Notes: a model not told the origin generated them from the sequence alone. DNA of 64,000 bases from Paenibacillus sp. V4I3 (GCF_030817215.1 NZ_JAUSZA010000001.1:2950501-3014500); one strand, 5' to 3'; shown: positions 8,544 to 17,419, numbered from the stretch's first letter. Translations and numbers: made by a program.

Positions 8544-9118
8544 CCTTTTTACGTAAAAAACGAGTTTTTGCCCTGCTTCTTGTTTGTTTTGTTCTAGTTC
8601 TCTTTATGAATAGCGATTTTATCGGAAGAAAGCTGTACCCAATCTACTTTGAGCAGGAAATTAGGCAGAGCGCGGCGAAACACAATATAGATCCATTTTT
8701 AATTGCTGCGATTATTAGGGTGGAGACGAATTACAAATATCATTTGGAGTCAAGCAAAGGCGCATTAGGTCTTATGCAGCTTATGCCTGACACGGCAGAG
8801 TGGATTGTAGAATCCACGAATTTAGGGCCTCATGTGCAGGACGAATTATTAAAAGTGGACGTAAATATTAATCTTGGTTCTTGGTATTTGAGCTGGCTAA
8901 AGAAGCATTATAATGGTAATTTAATTTATGCGATTGCAGCTTATAATGCAGGTCAAGGGAATGTGAATAAATGGAAGCAAAATGACGTTTGGGATGGTTC
9001 GCAAGAGCATATTAATCAAATTCCATTCGGAGAAACACGTCATTATGTACAGCGGGTGCTCTATTATTATGAGAAATACACGAAGCTATATTCTCAGCAA
9101 TGGGGAAAGAAAGATTAG
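8540..9118 (+). CDS. Membrane-anchored lytic transglycosylase (SLT family)
   Basis: A 192-residue protein with an N-terminal membrane anchor (about residues 7-25) and a lytic transglycosylase domain of the Slt70/YjbJ type. The catalytic Glu is in RVETNY near residue 57, followed by GALGLMQLMP and AAYNAGQGNV, all family hallmarks. It would cleave the MurNAc-GlcNAc bond of peptidoglycan at the outer membrane face. It overlaps the coaE stop by four bases, so it is the last gene of the polA-mutM-ytaF-coaE group before a hairpin. Confidence 0.92.
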   Translation: MTFLRKKRVFALLLVCFVLVLFMNSDFIGRKLYPIYFEQEIRQSAAKHNIDPFLIAAIIRVETNYKYHLESSKGALGLMQLMPDTAEWIVESTNLGPHVQDELLKVDVNINLGSWYLSWLKKHYNGNLIYAIAAYNAGQGNVNKWKQNDVWDGSQEHINQIPFGETRHYVQRVLYYYEKYTKLYSQQWGKKD

Positions 9119-9146
9119 GTTTTCTTCTCTCCATAAACAAAGAAGC

Positions 9147-9182
9147 ATTGGACTAGCTCCTTTTGGGGGCTTAGAGTCCAAT
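9147..9182. terminator. Hairpin between transglycosylase and spore protein genes
   Basis: ATTGGACT (9147-9154) pairs with AGTCCAAT (9175-9182) around an internal stem, and a short T tract follows on the plus strand. It probably ends the coaE operon. Confidence 0.5.
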
Positions 9183-9220
9183 ACTTCCTGTTTTTGAGCT
9201 TCAGTAGCTAGGATTCAAGA

Positions 9221-9445
9221 TTACTTGAATTGACCAGCCAAGGATTGCTCAGCGATTTGTACTAAGCGACGAGTGATGTTACCACCAATGGCACCAGCAT
9301 CACGAGTAGCCATATTACCCATATAACCATCTTGTGGGATGGAGATACCTAGCTCTTGAGCTACTTCGTATTTTAACTGATCCAAGGCTGCGTTAGCTTG
9401 AGGAACAACTAAAGTATTGCTGTTACGGTTTTGTCCTGCGCCCAT
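9221..9445 (-). CDS. Alpha/beta-type small acid-soluble spore protein
   Basis: A 74-residue SASP that coats and protects spore DNA and is degraded by the GPR protease on germination. Family features: KYEVAQELGI with the GPR site region, GYMGNMATRDAGAIGG, and GGNITRRLVQIAEQ. A clear AAGGAGGTG site lies before the ATG. A sigma-G-like promoter is described at 9474-9502. It is divergent from nrdR. Confidence 0.96.
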   Translation of the reverse strand: MGAGQNRNSNTLVVPQANAALDQLKYEVAQELGISIPQDGYMGNMATRDAGAIGGNITRRLVQIAEQSLAGQFK

Positions 9446-9473
9446 GTCTGTTCACCTCCTTGTCGTTTGGTAA

Positions 9474-9502
9474 TAGTATTGTGTGCATATCTCCTAAGTT
9501 CA
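9474..9502 (-). promoter_or_regulatory. Putative sigma-G promoter of the SASP gene
   Basis: Read on the minus strand: TGAACT (9497-9502), a 16-base spacer, then AATACTA (9474-9480), about 30 bases before the start codon. This resembles forespore sigma-G promoters of ssp genes (TGAATA and CATACTA-like boxes). Confidence 0.45.
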
Positions 9503-9562
9503 TGACATGTAACATATGGTAATAGATCAAAGAAGAGAAAGAAGAGAAAGGAGAGATAGCGA

Positions 9563-10042
9563 ATGAAGTGTCCGTTCTGTGACTATTCCGGTACGAAAGT
9601 TCTTGATTCACGTTCAGCCAATGAAAACAAATCGATTCGTCGTCGTCGAGAATGTGAGAAATGCGCGAGAAGATTCACCACATTTGAGATGGTGGAAGAA
9701 ACTCCGTTAATCGTGATTAAGAAAGATGGAAGTAGGGAAGAATTTAGTCGAGAGAAAATATTAAGAGGCTTGATTCGAGCATGTGAGAAGCGGCCGGTAT
9801 CGATGGAGAGGCTTGAGATGATGGTATCTGAAGTGGAAATGCAGCTTCGCACCACGGCTCATGCTGAAGTGGATAGTTTAAGCATTGGCGAAATCGTCAT
9901 GGAACAGCTGTACCCCGTCGATGAAGTGGCGTACATTCGCTTCGCCTCCGTATACCGTCAGTTTAAGGACATTAATATGTTCCTGAAGGAGCTAACACAA
10001 ATATTGGGAAAGCATGACACCGGACTGCTCCGGGATAAATAA
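9563..10042 (+). CDS. nrdR: Transcriptional repressor NrdR
   Basis: A 159-residue NrdR, the nucleotide-sensing repressor of ribonucleotide reductase genes. The N-terminal zinc ribbon uses CPFC and CEKC (residues 3-6 and about 31-34), and the rest is an ATP-cone domain ([16 protein letters not shown]). The start has AAGGAGAG upstream. In Bacillus nrdR lies close to the same polA-coaE neighbourhood. The promoter region is shared with the divergent SASP gene. A terminator follows. Confidence 0.96.
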   Translation: MKCPFCDYSGTKVLDSRSANENKSIRRRRECEKCARRFTTFEMVEETPLIVIKKDGSREEFSREKILRGLIRACEKRPVSMERLEMMVSEVEMQLRTTAHAEVDSLSIGEIVMEQLYPVDEVAYIRFASVYRQFKDINMFLKELTQILGKHDTGLLRDK

Positions 10043-10087
10043 TGCTAAAATTAATAATTTCATCTCTAAATATGACAAAAAATAAGA

Positions 10088-10116
10088 AAAAGACATCGGG
10101 ATTCCCGTTGTCTTTT
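10088..10116 (+). terminator. Intrinsic terminator after nrdR
   Basis: AAAAGACA/CGGG pairs with CCCG/TGTCTTTT around ATT, followed by T-rich sequence. Between here and 10226 nothing else is recognised. Confidence 0.7.
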
Positions 10117-10226
10117 CTCATTTTTTCCCATGAAATCAACAATCATGCGATTAAAATTTATTTGAAAAAAATAAATCTTTAGACATCAACCGACTGTATT
10201 TTTGTATGCTTTCGTGCATAATTCCT

Positions 10227-10418
10227 TTATTGAGTGCGTTTGTCCAGTTCACTTCTGAGAAAATGAATAAACCGAATAGCTTCATCTTGGGTTAAAACGT
10301 TGTTATCAAACTTAAAGGAGAACATGTCCAAAAGATCACTTTCTGGAAGATGCAAGTTATCAATCAATTGCTGTACATCCAAACTCATTTTACCATCCAT
10401 CGTAATTTTTTCCATCAT
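10227..10418 (-). CDS. Small hypothetical protein
   Basis: A 63-residue soluble, acidic, probably helical protein that I do not recognise. The ATG follows AGGAGGG with normal spacing, which is the main support. No cysteines or membrane segment. It is transcribed away from the following small plus-strand gene. Confidence 0.6.
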   Translation of the reverse strand: MMEKITMDGKMSLDVQQLIDNLHLPESDLLDMFSFKFDNNVLTQDEAIRFIHFLRSELDKRTQ

Positions 10419-10637
10419 CTTTGTTCCCTCCTAGTCTTACTACATGAATCGGACGGAGGCGGTAGCTGGCTGACATTTTGGACATTCATAGAATGCCATT
10501 TTAGTCCCTTTAGCTTTGCGTCACCACCTTTCAGTGGTTTTGCCTTTATCGTACCGATTTATGTTTGTAAGAAAACTATATCATATTTACGGATTGAGTT
10601 TCCATTAATTACATTATTCGAAGGATGGTTGAAGCAT

Positions 10638-10811
10638 ATGTCCGTCAAGTCCAATCAAATTCCAAGCATTTCTTATGAATTAGATATCGTAAAAGTTGCT
10701 AGCTCTCTCGGAATTGATCAAGATCGCTTATTGGCTTATGTGTATGCAAACTCGGACTCGAAGAAACAATATGAGGTAAAGGAAACCTTTCCCGACTATA
10801 AAAGTGGCTGA
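10638..10811 (+). CDS. Small hypothetical protein
   Basis: A 57-residue protein of unknown function starting at an ATG with AAGGATGG nine bases upstream. The longer frame upstream (from 10350) is antisense to the neighbouring gene and is not believed. The sequence is polar, with a possible short helical DNA- or protein-binding segment (IDQDRLLAYVYANS). It ends 11 bases before a strong terminator. Confidence 0.5.
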   Translation: MSVKSNQIPSISYELDIVKVASSLGIDQDRLLAYVYANSDSKKQYEVKETFPDYKSG

Positions 10812-10822
10812 TTGTATAAAAA

Positions 10823-10854
10823 AAAGCACTACAACATAATGGTTGTAGTGCTTT
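10823..10854. terminator. Bidirectional terminator
   Basis: A perfect 13-bp stem, 10823-10835 with 10842-10854, and a 6-base loop, with A and T runs on either side. It serves the small plus-strand gene and the convergent htpG. Confidence 0.85.
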
Positions 10855-10861
10855 AATCGTA

Positions 10862-12742
10862 TTAAACCATGATTTTGCAGATATCGTTCGTAAATTCAAC
10901 CGGATCTTGTAGGGGCAATCCTTCGATTAAGAGCGCTTGATTGTACAGCAGGGCCGTATAAAGATTCAGCTTTTCTTTGTCTTTGTCAAAAGCGTCTTTT
11001 AAGGATGCGAATACTTCGTGATTGATGTTGATTTCCAGTACCTTTTCAGCCTTCACGTTAGGATTATTCGGCATCGCATTTAAGATTTTTTCCATTTCGA
11101 TCGTCACATCGCCGTCCGTTGATAAGCATACAGGATGCTTTTTAAGACGCTTGGATGCTTTTACGTTTGTAACCTTGCCGGACAACAGGTCTTTCATATA
11201 ATCGAAAAGCTCTTTGTTGTCATTTTTGTCAGCATCGGTTTCCGTTTGGTTGTCATCCACTTCAATACCAAGATCGCCGCTTGAAACGGATTTAAACTCT
11301 TTTTCTTTGTAGGTCATGATCATTTTGATCGCGAACTCATCGATATCATCAGTGAAATACAAAATCTCATAGCCTTTATCAGTGACTAACTCTGTTTGTG
11401 GAAGCTTATCGATTCTTTCCATCGATTCTCCAGAAGCGTAGTAAATGTACTTCTGATCTTCCGGCATTCTTGCCACATATTCGTCCAGCGTAACCAGCTT
11501 TTTCTCCTTGGAGGAATGGAACATCAATAGATCCTGCAAGAGGTCCTTATGGCTTCCGTAATCGCTGTAGACGCCGAATTTGAGCTGTCGGCCGAAGGAT
11601 TTGTAGAATTGCTCATATTTCTCTCTTTCGTCCTTCAGCAGGCTTTGCAGCTGGCCTTTGATCTTGCTCGAAATGTTTTTGGCAATCAGCTTCAATTGAC
11701 GGTCATGCTGCAGCATTTCTCTGGAAATATTGAGCGATAGGCTTTCTGAATCAACCATTCCTTTAACGAAGCTGAAATAGTCAGGAAGCAGGTCCGCACA
11801 TTTGTTCATGATCAATACGCCATTAGCATAGAGTTCCAAGCCTTTTTCATACTCTTTGGAATAATAGTCAAAAGGTATATTTTCCGGGACAAAGAGGATA
11901 GCTTGATAGACTACAGCTCCATCTGCGCTGACGTGAATATGTTTGAGCGGCTTGTCGAAGCCGTAATGTTTCTCGTGATAGAACTTCTCGTAATCTTCCT
12001 GAGTCAGTTCACTTTTGTTTTTTCTCCAAATTGGAACCATGCTGTTGACATGCTGCTCTTCTTGGTAATCCTCGAAGTCGCTTTCGCTGCCTTCTTTCAG
12101 CCTTTTCCCGGTAATGTCCATTTTAATAGGGTAACGGATGAAATCGGAGTACTTTTTGATGATCGCTTTTAAACGATACTCGTCTAAAAACTCGTCGAAG
12201 TTCTCATCTTCCGTATTATCCTTAATTTTCAGGATGATTTCCGTGCCCACTGCATCTTTCTCCGCCGTTTCGATCGTGTAGCCGTCAGCGCCAGTGGACT
12301 CCCACTTGTAAGCAACATCACTGCCTAAAGCTCTACTAATAACCGTAACAACATCTGCAACCATGAACGCTGAATAGAAGCCAACACCGAACTGGCCGAT
12401 GATATTGTGGCCGTCTTTTGCTTCATTTTCTTTTTTAAAGGCCAAAGATCCGCTCTTCGCAATGATCCCCAGGTTATTCTCCAAATCTTCCTTCGTCATA
12501 CCAATACCAGTATCACGCAGTGTGAGTGTGCGATTCGTTTTGTCGGCAATCACTTTAATAAAATAACTATCTTTGTCAAAAACCAACGTATCATCGGTTA
12601 AAGCTTTGTAGTAAATTTTGTCGATAGCATCGCTGGCATTGGAGATAAGCTCTCTTAGAAATATCTCTCTTTGCGTATAAATCGAATTGATCATCATTTC
12701 CAATAAGCGCTTGGATTCAGCTTGAAACTGTTTCTTTTCCAA
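10862..12742 (-). CDS. htpG: Molecular chaperone HtpG (Hsp90)
   Basis: A 626-residue bacterial Hsp90. The N-terminal GHKL ATPase domain has [12 protein letters not shown] (the Asn/Asp ATP site), DTGIGM and [11 protein letters not shown]. The middle domain has the catalytic-loop Arg (NISREMLQ). The start is judged to be TTG at 12742, eight bases after AAAGGAG; the ATG at 12760 overlaps that site and adds six unlike residues. The TTG start gives [17 protein letters not shown] and the same length as the Bacillus protein. A sigma-A promoter with an overlapping CIRCE element lies upstream. Confidence 0.95.
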   Translation of the reverse strand: MEKKQFQAESKRLLEMMINSIYTQREIFLRELISNASDAIDKIYYKALTDDTLVFDKDSYFIKVIADKTNRTLTLRDTGIGMTKEDLENNLGIIAKSGSLAFKKENEAKDGHNIIGQFGVGFYSAFMVADVVTVISRALGSDVAYKWESTGADGYTIETAEKDAVGTEIILKIKDNTEDENFDEFLDEYRLKAIIKKYSDFIRYPIKMDITGKRLKEGSESDFEDYQEEQHVNSMVPIWRKNKSELTQEDYEKFYHEKHYGFDKPLKHIHVSADGAVVYQAILFVPENIPFDYYSKEYEKGLELYANGVLIMNKCADLLPDYFSFVKGMVDSESLSLNISREMLQHDRQLKLIAKNISSKIKGQLQSLLKDEREKYEQFYKSFGRQLKFGVYSDYGSHKDLLQDLLMFHSSKEKKLVTLDEYVARMPEDQKYIYYASGESMERIDKLPQTELVTDKGYEILYFTDDIDEFAIKMIMTYKEKEFKSVSSGDLGIEVDDNQTETDADKNDNKELFDYMKDLLSGKVTNVKASKRLKKHPVCLSTDGDVTIEMEKILNAMPNNPNVKAEKVLEININHEVFASLKDAFDKDKEKLNLYTALLYNQALLIEGLPLQDPVEFTNDICKIMV

Positions 12743-12788
12743 TGGGAGATCTCCTTTCAAATATGTAGAAATTAGTCAGAGATGATTA

Positions 12789-12815
12789 TTAGCACTCTCA
12801 GTTGCTGAGTGCCAT
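12789..12815. promoter_or_regulatory. CIRCE operator (HrcA site) upstream of htpG
   Basis: TTAGCACTC, nine bases, then GAGTGCCAT. The consensus is TTAGCACTC-N9-GAGTGCTAA, so 16 of 18 arm bases match. It starts about 10 bases downstream of the htpG -10 box, the usual place for HrcA to block transcription. Confidence 0.85.
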
Positions 12816-12823
12816 TCCTTACT

Positions 12824-12852
12824 TTTATAACACTCCTTAATTTTATTGTCAA
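12824..12852 (-). promoter_or_regulatory. Sigma-A promoter of htpG
   Basis: On the minus strand: TTGACA (12847-12852), exactly 17 bases, then TATAAA (12824-12829). The start site would fall just ahead of the CIRCE element. Confidence 0.8.
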
Positions 12853-12880
12853 TATTTCATTCGATATATGAACATGAAAA

Positions 12881-12927
12881 AAGATTGCCAACCACCTGGT
12901 CGTGAAAGACCGGATAGGGGCAATCTT
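12881..12927 (-). terminator. Intrinsic terminator after the MmcQ/YjbR gene
   Basis: AAGATTGCC (12881-12889) pairs with GGCAATCTT (12919-12927), with an inner stem; a TTTTTTC tract follows on the minus strand. Confidence 0.7.
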
Positions 12928-12937
12928 TATTTTATTG

Positions 12938-13288
12938 CTATTTAAAACCCAAAGTTTCATTAAAAGCTTTAAAGACCTTCTTAGGAGCTACAAGGCTCCA
13001 GGCAAGCATAAGCATATTACGACATTCATCTCGCTGGATACGATCCATTCGAACAATCATGAACGCTAAGTTTTGGAAGCTTTCCGGCATCTGATAAACA
13101 TCAGGATCCATCGTGGTGTAAGCAACTCGATCCTCTTTGGTCGTTTTAATTACGAGTGATACACCATCCGGTTGGATGACCGCAAAAATTTTGCTGCGTA
13201 CATGAAAGGAAGGTTTGTCCCAATGGTCATGTTCTTCCGTCTCCGGAAATGACAACGCGATGCTTCTAATTTCATCAGCAGTAACCAT
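12938..13288 (-). CDS. MmcQ/YjbR family protein
   Basis: A 116-residue protein of the MmcQ/YjbR fold, a small alpha/beta domain related to double-wing DNA-binding folds and of unknown activity. Typical family features are ALSFPETEEHDHWDKPSF near the N-terminus, KIFAVI, and a C-terminal AWSLVAPKKV. Just downstream of, and probably cotranscribed with, the NAD-binding gene. Confidence 0.8.
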   Translation of the reverse strand: MVTADEIRSIALSFPETEEHDHWDKPSFHVRSKIFAVIQPDGVSLVIKTTKEDRVAYTTMDPDVYQMPESFQNLAFMIVRMDRIQRDECRNMLMLAWSLVAPKKVFKAFNETLGFK

Positions 13289-13309
13289 AATTGTCTCCCC
13301 GAATTCTTC

Positions 13310-13969
13310 TCAAATGAGATAGATATCACTGCTCTCGATGATTGATTTTGGAAAACCTTGCTTGGCAATTTTTATCATTGCGCGTCCGATCTTTTCTGAA
13401 GTCGTAATCGAATTCGGGAACCATTTTTCTAACAAAGGGTAGAGAGGTTTCGATATGGTGTAAATGCTCTGGTACAGTTTAGTCTTGGACTTGACGCCGT
13501 GCAATGGAAGAATACCTCCTGGACGGAACATGTAAGCTGCCTTAAAAGGCAGTTTAAGCAAATCATTCTCCGTTTTTCCCTTAACCCGCGCCCACATACT
13601 GCGACCCTTTTCCGTACTATCGGTTCCCATTCCTGTTACATAGAAGAACGACATGTTTGGGTTCAATCTCACTAATGTCTGGGCAACATGCATCGTAATA
13701 TCATAGGTTATAGCCCGATAGCGGTCTTCGGTCATACCCGCGGAAGAGACACCAAGGCAGAAAAAACAAGCATCGAAGCCCGATAGTTTATGCTCAATGT
13801 CAGTTAGATCCAGAAGATTAGCATGTACCTGTTCGTGCAATTTGGGATGATTCTGACCGGTGGTGTTTCTACCTACAGTTAGCACACTTTGAATTTGAGG
13901 ATCGAGGAGGCATTCGCGCAGCACGCTCTGTCCGACCATGCCCGTAGCTCCGAAAAGAAGGACGTTCAA
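13310..13969 (-). CDS. NAD(P)-binding oxidoreductase-like protein (atypical SDR)
   Basis: A 219-residue Rossmann protein starting MNVLLFGATGMVGQS, the GxxGxxG dinucleotide signature of atypical short-chain dehydrogenases (NmrA/HTATIP2-like). It keeps FFCLGVSSAG and a YVTGMGTDS stretch but no clear YxxxK pair, so catalysis is uncertain. It runs in the same direction as the HxlR gene upstream and may be controlled by it; HxlR regulators often govern redox-linked oxidoreductases. Confidence 0.75.
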   Translation of the reverse strand: MNVLLFGATGMVGQSVLRECLLDPQIQSVLTVGRNTTGQNHPKLHEQVHANLLDLTDIEHKLSGFDACFFCLGVSSAGMTEDRYRAITYDITMHVAQTLVRLNPNMSFFYVTGMGTDSTEKGRSMWARVKGKTENDLLKLPFKAAYMFRPGGILPLHGVKSKTKLYQSIYTISKPLYPLLEKWFPNSITTSEKIGRAMIKIAKQGFPKSIIESSDIYLI

Positions 13970-14014
13970 TCTATCACACCTTTCACTTCAATTGTATCGA
14001 AATTACGTTAATGG

Positions 14015-14341
14015 TTATTTGCTTTCCCATCTCTTGGCCCATTTATCCATTTCTTTGAGAGCGGTCTGAAAATCAATTCCTTTTTCCGTTAATGAATACT
14101 CTACCATGATGGGTACAGTTGGAGTTACTTGACGTAGAACTATCCCGTTCTGCTCTAAATGCCGCAGCACATCCGTTAAGGATTGTGTCTTGACGATCGC
14201 TAAATCTCTATGAAGCTGTTTAAATCGTTTCGGGCCTTTAGATAGCTCCGCGATCACTAGAAACGCCCATTTCGCACCAAGTATGGTCAATACGGAACAG
14301 ATGTTAGAGAAGTCATCCCCTTCTTCTTGTAGAGGTTCCAC
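14015..14341 (-). CDS. HxlR-family transcriptional regulator
   Basis: A 108-residue winged-helix regulator. Family motifs: ILGAKWAFLVIAEL, GPKRFKQLHRDL, and SLTDVLRHLEQNGIV, followed by a wing with VEYSLTEKG. One Cys (SNICSVLTILG) sits at the position used for redox sensing in HypR-like members. GTG start with AAGGTG eight bases upstream. It is divergent from the MFS exporter at 14481, an arrangement typical of a local regulator of an efflux pump. Confidence 0.9.
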   Translation of the reverse strand: MEPLQEEGDDFSNICSVLTILGAKWAFLVIAELSKGPKRFKQLHRDLAIVKTQSLTDVLRHLEQNGIVLRQVTPTVPIMVEYSLTEKGIDFQTALKEMDKWAKRWESK

Positions 14342-14480
14342 GTAGCTTCACCTTCTTACTTATAGTTAGTTAGTCAAAATGCTTGGATAATGTCCAAATA
14401 ATTTGCCTTCTTACATTAAGATCGTAACATTATTATACTTCAATTAAACGATCACGGAATAGCAGAAAGGAATGAATCGA

Positions 14481-15650
14481 ATGAATCGACTGTCTATCTA
14501 CATCCTTGCCCTGGGGGTATTTCTAACGGCGACCTCGGAGTTGGTTGTTGCCGGAATTCTTCACGTCATCGCTGAAGACTTAAACATTTCTATCGCTCTT
14601 GCGGGGCAGCTAATCACAGCCTATTCTCTTGCGTTTGCGATTGGAACCCCCATCGTGGTGTCACTTACTTCCAGGATGGGGCGCAGGAAAGTGCTGCTCG
14701 GCTCACTGGCTGTATTTATCTTAGGCTGCCTGGCTTCTTTTGGGAGTTCAGAGATTTCGGTCTTCATGGTTTCTCGTATTATTCTTGGGGTAAGCGCAGG
14801 CGTCTATCTTGTTGTAGTGTTTGGCGCGGTTGCCAAATTAGTGCCTGCTGAGAAACTAGGAAGTGCGATCGGCACGATCGTTCTTGGGTTTAGCAGCGCT
14901 ATGATCTTAGGGGTCCCAATTGGAATTGCCATTACCAACTGGTGGAGTTGGCAAGCCATTTTCATTATTTTAGGATTATTCAGCCTGTTAATTACTTTCG
15001 TAATCTTCCGCCTTCTACCAGAAATCGAGGGGGACGCACCGGTTCCATTCGGGCAGCAATTTAAAGTGTTGGGAAGTCTCATCATCGTAAGCGGTTTGTT
15101 CCTCACTTTCTTTAGGGAATCAGGTAACTCGATTTTATTTACTTATCTGACGCCATTTATACAAGACGTCCTTCATGTGAAAGCCTCCAACATAAGTATC
15201 ATTATGCTTGTTTTCGGTATTTTCGGAGCCATCGGTTCTCGTTTAGGCGGTTATGGCGTTGATAGATGGGGAGCGGCTCGCGTCATTACGCTGAGTATTA
15301 TCGTTCATGTAGCAGCTCTAGCTCTACTGCCTTTTTTTATAGAATCATTAGTTATCAGTTTAGTGTTAATCGCCCTTATGGTGTTCTCCATGTTCGTGAC
15401 CGGTCCAGCTATCCAAACGTATTTTATTCAACAAGCGCCGCTGTCATCCAATCTCGTTCTCAGCTTGAATACATCCATCATTCATTTGGGATTAGCTGTG
15501 GGAGCTGGAGCGGGGGGAGTGATGGCGAACGCGACTTCGACTGTCTTCTATCATCCATGGATGGCAAGTATCATTGTAGCGCTCGGGTTGGCGGCTGCCT
15601 TCGTCAGTTTTAGGATGGGGAAGAAGATTCAAAGTTATCGTCCCGAATGA
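14481..15650 (+). CDS. MFS transporter (DHA1-type drug/sugar efflux)
   Basis: A 389-residue, 12-segment major facilitator. The loop 2-3 signature is SRMGRRKVLLG and the motif-C-like stretch GFSSAMILGVPIG lies in segment 5. It resembles AraJ/YdhP-type proton antiporters that expel sugars or drugs. ATG 14481 is preferred over 14472, because AAGGA touches 14472 but is nine bases before 14481. Divergent from an HxlR gene. No clear terminator follows; 15651-15775 shows nothing. Confidence 0.88.
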   Translation: MNRLSIYILALGVFLTATSELVVAGILHVIAEDLNISIALAGQLITAYSLAFAIGTPIVVSLTSRMGRRKVLLGSLAVFILGCLASFGSSEISVFMVSRIILGVSAGVYLVVVFGAVAKLVPAEKLGSAIGTIVLGFSSAMILGVPIGIAITNWWSWQAIFIILGLFSLLITFVIFRLLPEIEGDAPVPFGQQFKVLGSLIIVSGLFLTFFRESGNSILFTYLTPFIQDVLHVKASNISIIMLVFGIFGAIGSRLGGYGVDRWGAARVITLSIIVHVAALALLPFFIESLVISLVLIALMVFSMFVTGPAIQTYFIQQAPLSSNLVLSLNTSIIHLGLAVGAGAGGVMANATSTVFYHPWMASIIVALGLAAAFVSFRMGKKIQSYRPE

Positions 15651-15775
15651 TTTTTAACCTCCACACGCATCCTTACAATTTACGTAATGCTTGTTAAACA
15701 TCTAACGGGAATCTAATAGTAATTAAACATTTCATCCTGAAAACTTTTAACATTGAATCGGTAATTAAACCGCTT

Positions 15776-15997
15776 TCAAATTATTTCACTTTTAACTATG
15801 TAAGGAAGAAGATCACAAGATATATCCGCTTTGAGATCAAGGATACATTGCAAAGCTTGCTTCTCATCAATACCCAGAATACTGGTTAAGTAAAATAGCA
15901 TATGTTCATAGATCGAGCCGAAATTCTCTAGTTCGTTGGGGTTATCGGACAAATATGTTTGATGTTTCTTAACGAAATTCTCGGTGATAGGATTCAA
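15776..15997 (-). CDS. Small hypothetical protein
   Basis: A 73-residue acidic protein, unrecognised, with no membrane segment. Start TTG nine bases after TTGGAGG. It contains two cysteines and a predicted mostly helical sequence (SIYEHMLFYLTSILGIDEKQ). Apparently monocistronic. Confidence 0.55.
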   Translation of the reverse strand: MNPITENFVKKHQTYLSDNPNELENFGSIYEHMLFYLTSILGIDEKQALQCILDLKADISCDLLPYIVKSEII

Positions 15998-16115
15998 AAT
16001 GATATACCTCCAACTGGTTATAAAATCAATCTATCACAATTGGTTAGAGGTGAATAGGAATTTTTTTAATGTTTATGGATAACCATACATTTGATAAGCA
16101 ACCTAATGGAAAGAG

Positions 16116-16150
16116 AACAGAGCCGCACGGGAAATTCGCCCGACTCTGTT
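16116..16150 (-). terminator. Probable terminator after the His-rich gene
   Basis: AACAGAG pairs with CTCTGTT, with an inner CGGG/CCCG stem. The T tract on the minus strand is weak. Confidence 0.45.
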
Positions 16151-16156
16151 ACCAAT

Positions 16157-16441
16157 TTATTTGTGAGTTTGTTCTCCTCTGTGCCCACCTTGCCAATTAC
16201 CTTGATGATCTTGATGTTGCCCTTGCCATCCACCCTGTTGGCCGGTCCACTGTCCACTATGCATACCATGATAAGGCATTGGATAGTGATGTGGATGGTG
16301 AGGATGATGCGGATATGGAACAGGATAAATGATCACTGGATGATGATGCATATGCGGATGATAGTGGTGATGAGGGTGATACGGGTGATGTGGATGATGT
16401 GGATGATGTGGATTAACATAATGACCTTGGTTGTAACTCAT
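16157..16441 (-). CDS. Histidine-rich protein, possible metal-binding spore coat component
   Basis: A 94-residue protein with 28 histidines. Residues 11-50 are HHP/YHP repeats and the C-terminal half is Gln/Gly/Trp-rich (QWTGQQGGWQGQHQ). There is no signal peptide or enzyme motif. GGAGGAG seven bases before the ATG supports it as real; the long frames on the opposite strand are by-products of the repeats. Similar low-complexity His/Gly proteins are found in Bacillales spore coats, and the composition predicts Ni/Cu/Zn binding; both ideas are inference. Confidence 0.7.
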   Translation of the reverse strand: MSYNQGHYVNPHHPHHPHHPYHPHHHYHPHMHHHPVIIYPVPYPHHPHHPHHYPMPYHGMHSGQWTGQQGGWQGQHQDHQGNWQGGHRGEQTHK

Positions 16442-16647
16442 TATTCAATCTCCTCCAAAATTTTGATACACCAACCTATGTAGAAAAGTAATAACTGGAT
16501 GCTTGACTATATCGATTTGGGCATCCAAAAGGAACATAAGCAGCTTTTAGTGGGGCTCAGAGAGGCTAAACAGCAAACGTTCAAGACAATTCAAGCATGG
16601 AAGACACTAGGTGCTTTGATAGGAGTTGACGCAAAAGGAAGGACTGT

Positions 16648-16684
16648 GTTTTTACTAGTGTGGAATCAAGGGGGATGTATGAAT
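16648..16684. repeat. Copy of tRNA-Ala 3' end and trailer, possible att site
   Basis: TGGAATCAAGGGGGAT (16661-16676) is identical to the last 16 bases of the tRNA-Ala gene at 18594-18609, in the same orientation. The match continues into the tRNA trailer: GTTTTT-A-CTAGTG here, GTTTTTCTAGTA there. A second related copy lies at 18402-18425, sharing the extension GTATGAAT with this one. Direct repeats of a tRNA 3' end are typical of integrase attachment sites. Confidence 0.55.
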
Positions 16685-16996
16685 CTGATTGGCCATCTTT
16701 AAAAGAGGTCAATATAGTAAAGGCTATAGCCAATTCATAGTAAATGTTCCAGGGCTCCCCAAAAGCTAGAGCTGGGCGATAGATTCCAAGTGACTTTTAC
16801 TGAATTCGGTAGTATCGATGATTCTGTAAAAACAATGGTGGCAATTGATAAACTAGGAAATCGCTATAAAATGTCAAGGAAGTTAGTAAAACATTTGAAA
16901 AAGAGTAAACGGTACTGCAAAAGCACCAGATGCAGAATCAATTCACGAATTTACAGTAACTTACTCAGCTATGATAATCCACGATTAAGTTCTTTA

Positions 16997-17022
16997 GCAC
17001 TCCACACGAGTGCCTTTTTTTT
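16997..17022 (+). terminator. Intrinsic terminator
   Basis: GCACTC, CACAC loop, GAGTGC, then CTTTTTTTTT. It closes the decayed gene just upstream. Confidence 0.8.
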
Positions 17023-17419
17023 TGCCAATCAAACCGCATTTAAATGGTGAAATGATCCTTTTACGCAGAGGTCGAGGATACAGCGGGTGGGAGCGGTCTG
17101 GAAAGATCCCAACGGATAGTACTTATCGTTTCACTTTTTAAGTGCGGTTAATAACTCTCCATGAAGTGGTTGCATTGAACAAACCGAAGCGCGAGAAGAA
17201 GAAGCCTAAGCAGCTAAGAGCAGCAGAGAAGCAGAGAAGCAGAGAAGGCACATGATGGGTTGTGCAGTCGAATGGAATATGTGTTCTGTATCTGTAAATC
17301 GCTAGAAAGTGGCAATTTGGGCTTTGAAAGATGGATTAAAGGGGAGTTAGATGAATAGATTTTGAAGTAAAGAGATTACGGTACTAATAAACTAATTCAC
17401 TATTCAGGAGAGTGTAACT

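Larger units (their letters stand above)
16499..17419 (+). pseudogene. Decayed coding region beside the tRNA-derived repeat
   Basis: There is no intact gene here. From about 16692 three plus-strand frames chain together: one containing GQYSKGYSQFIVNVPGLPK (ends about 16768), then one containing LELGDRFQVTFTEFG and LGNRYKMSRKLVKHLKK (to about 16905), then one containing APDAESIHEFTVTYSAM (stop 16986-16988), directly before a terminator. This fits one small gene with two frameshifts. A 67-codon frame from 16499 has no good RBS. 17060-17400 has a Lys-rich fragment (KPKREKKKPKQLRAAE, about 17175) and a triplicated GCAGAGAA. The family is not recognised. Confidence 0.5.

Noticed and set aside
10350..10637. 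Longer N-terminal extension of the 57-residue gene at 10638
   Set aside because: Antisense to the neighbouring small gene; the RBS AAGGATGG is at 10621-10628, matching the shorter start.
12772..12960. 62-codon frame upstream of htpG
   Set aside because: It covers the sigma-A promoter, CIRCE operator and a terminator.
16157..16441. CRISPR-like array in the His-rich region
   Set aside because: Short CAYCAT-type repeats of unequal spacing encode His/Pro; no regular spacers.
16091..16483. Met/Val-rich 130-codon frame opposite the His-rich gene
   Set aside because: Low-complexity mirror of the HHP repeats; it runs through the sense RBS and has no site of its own.
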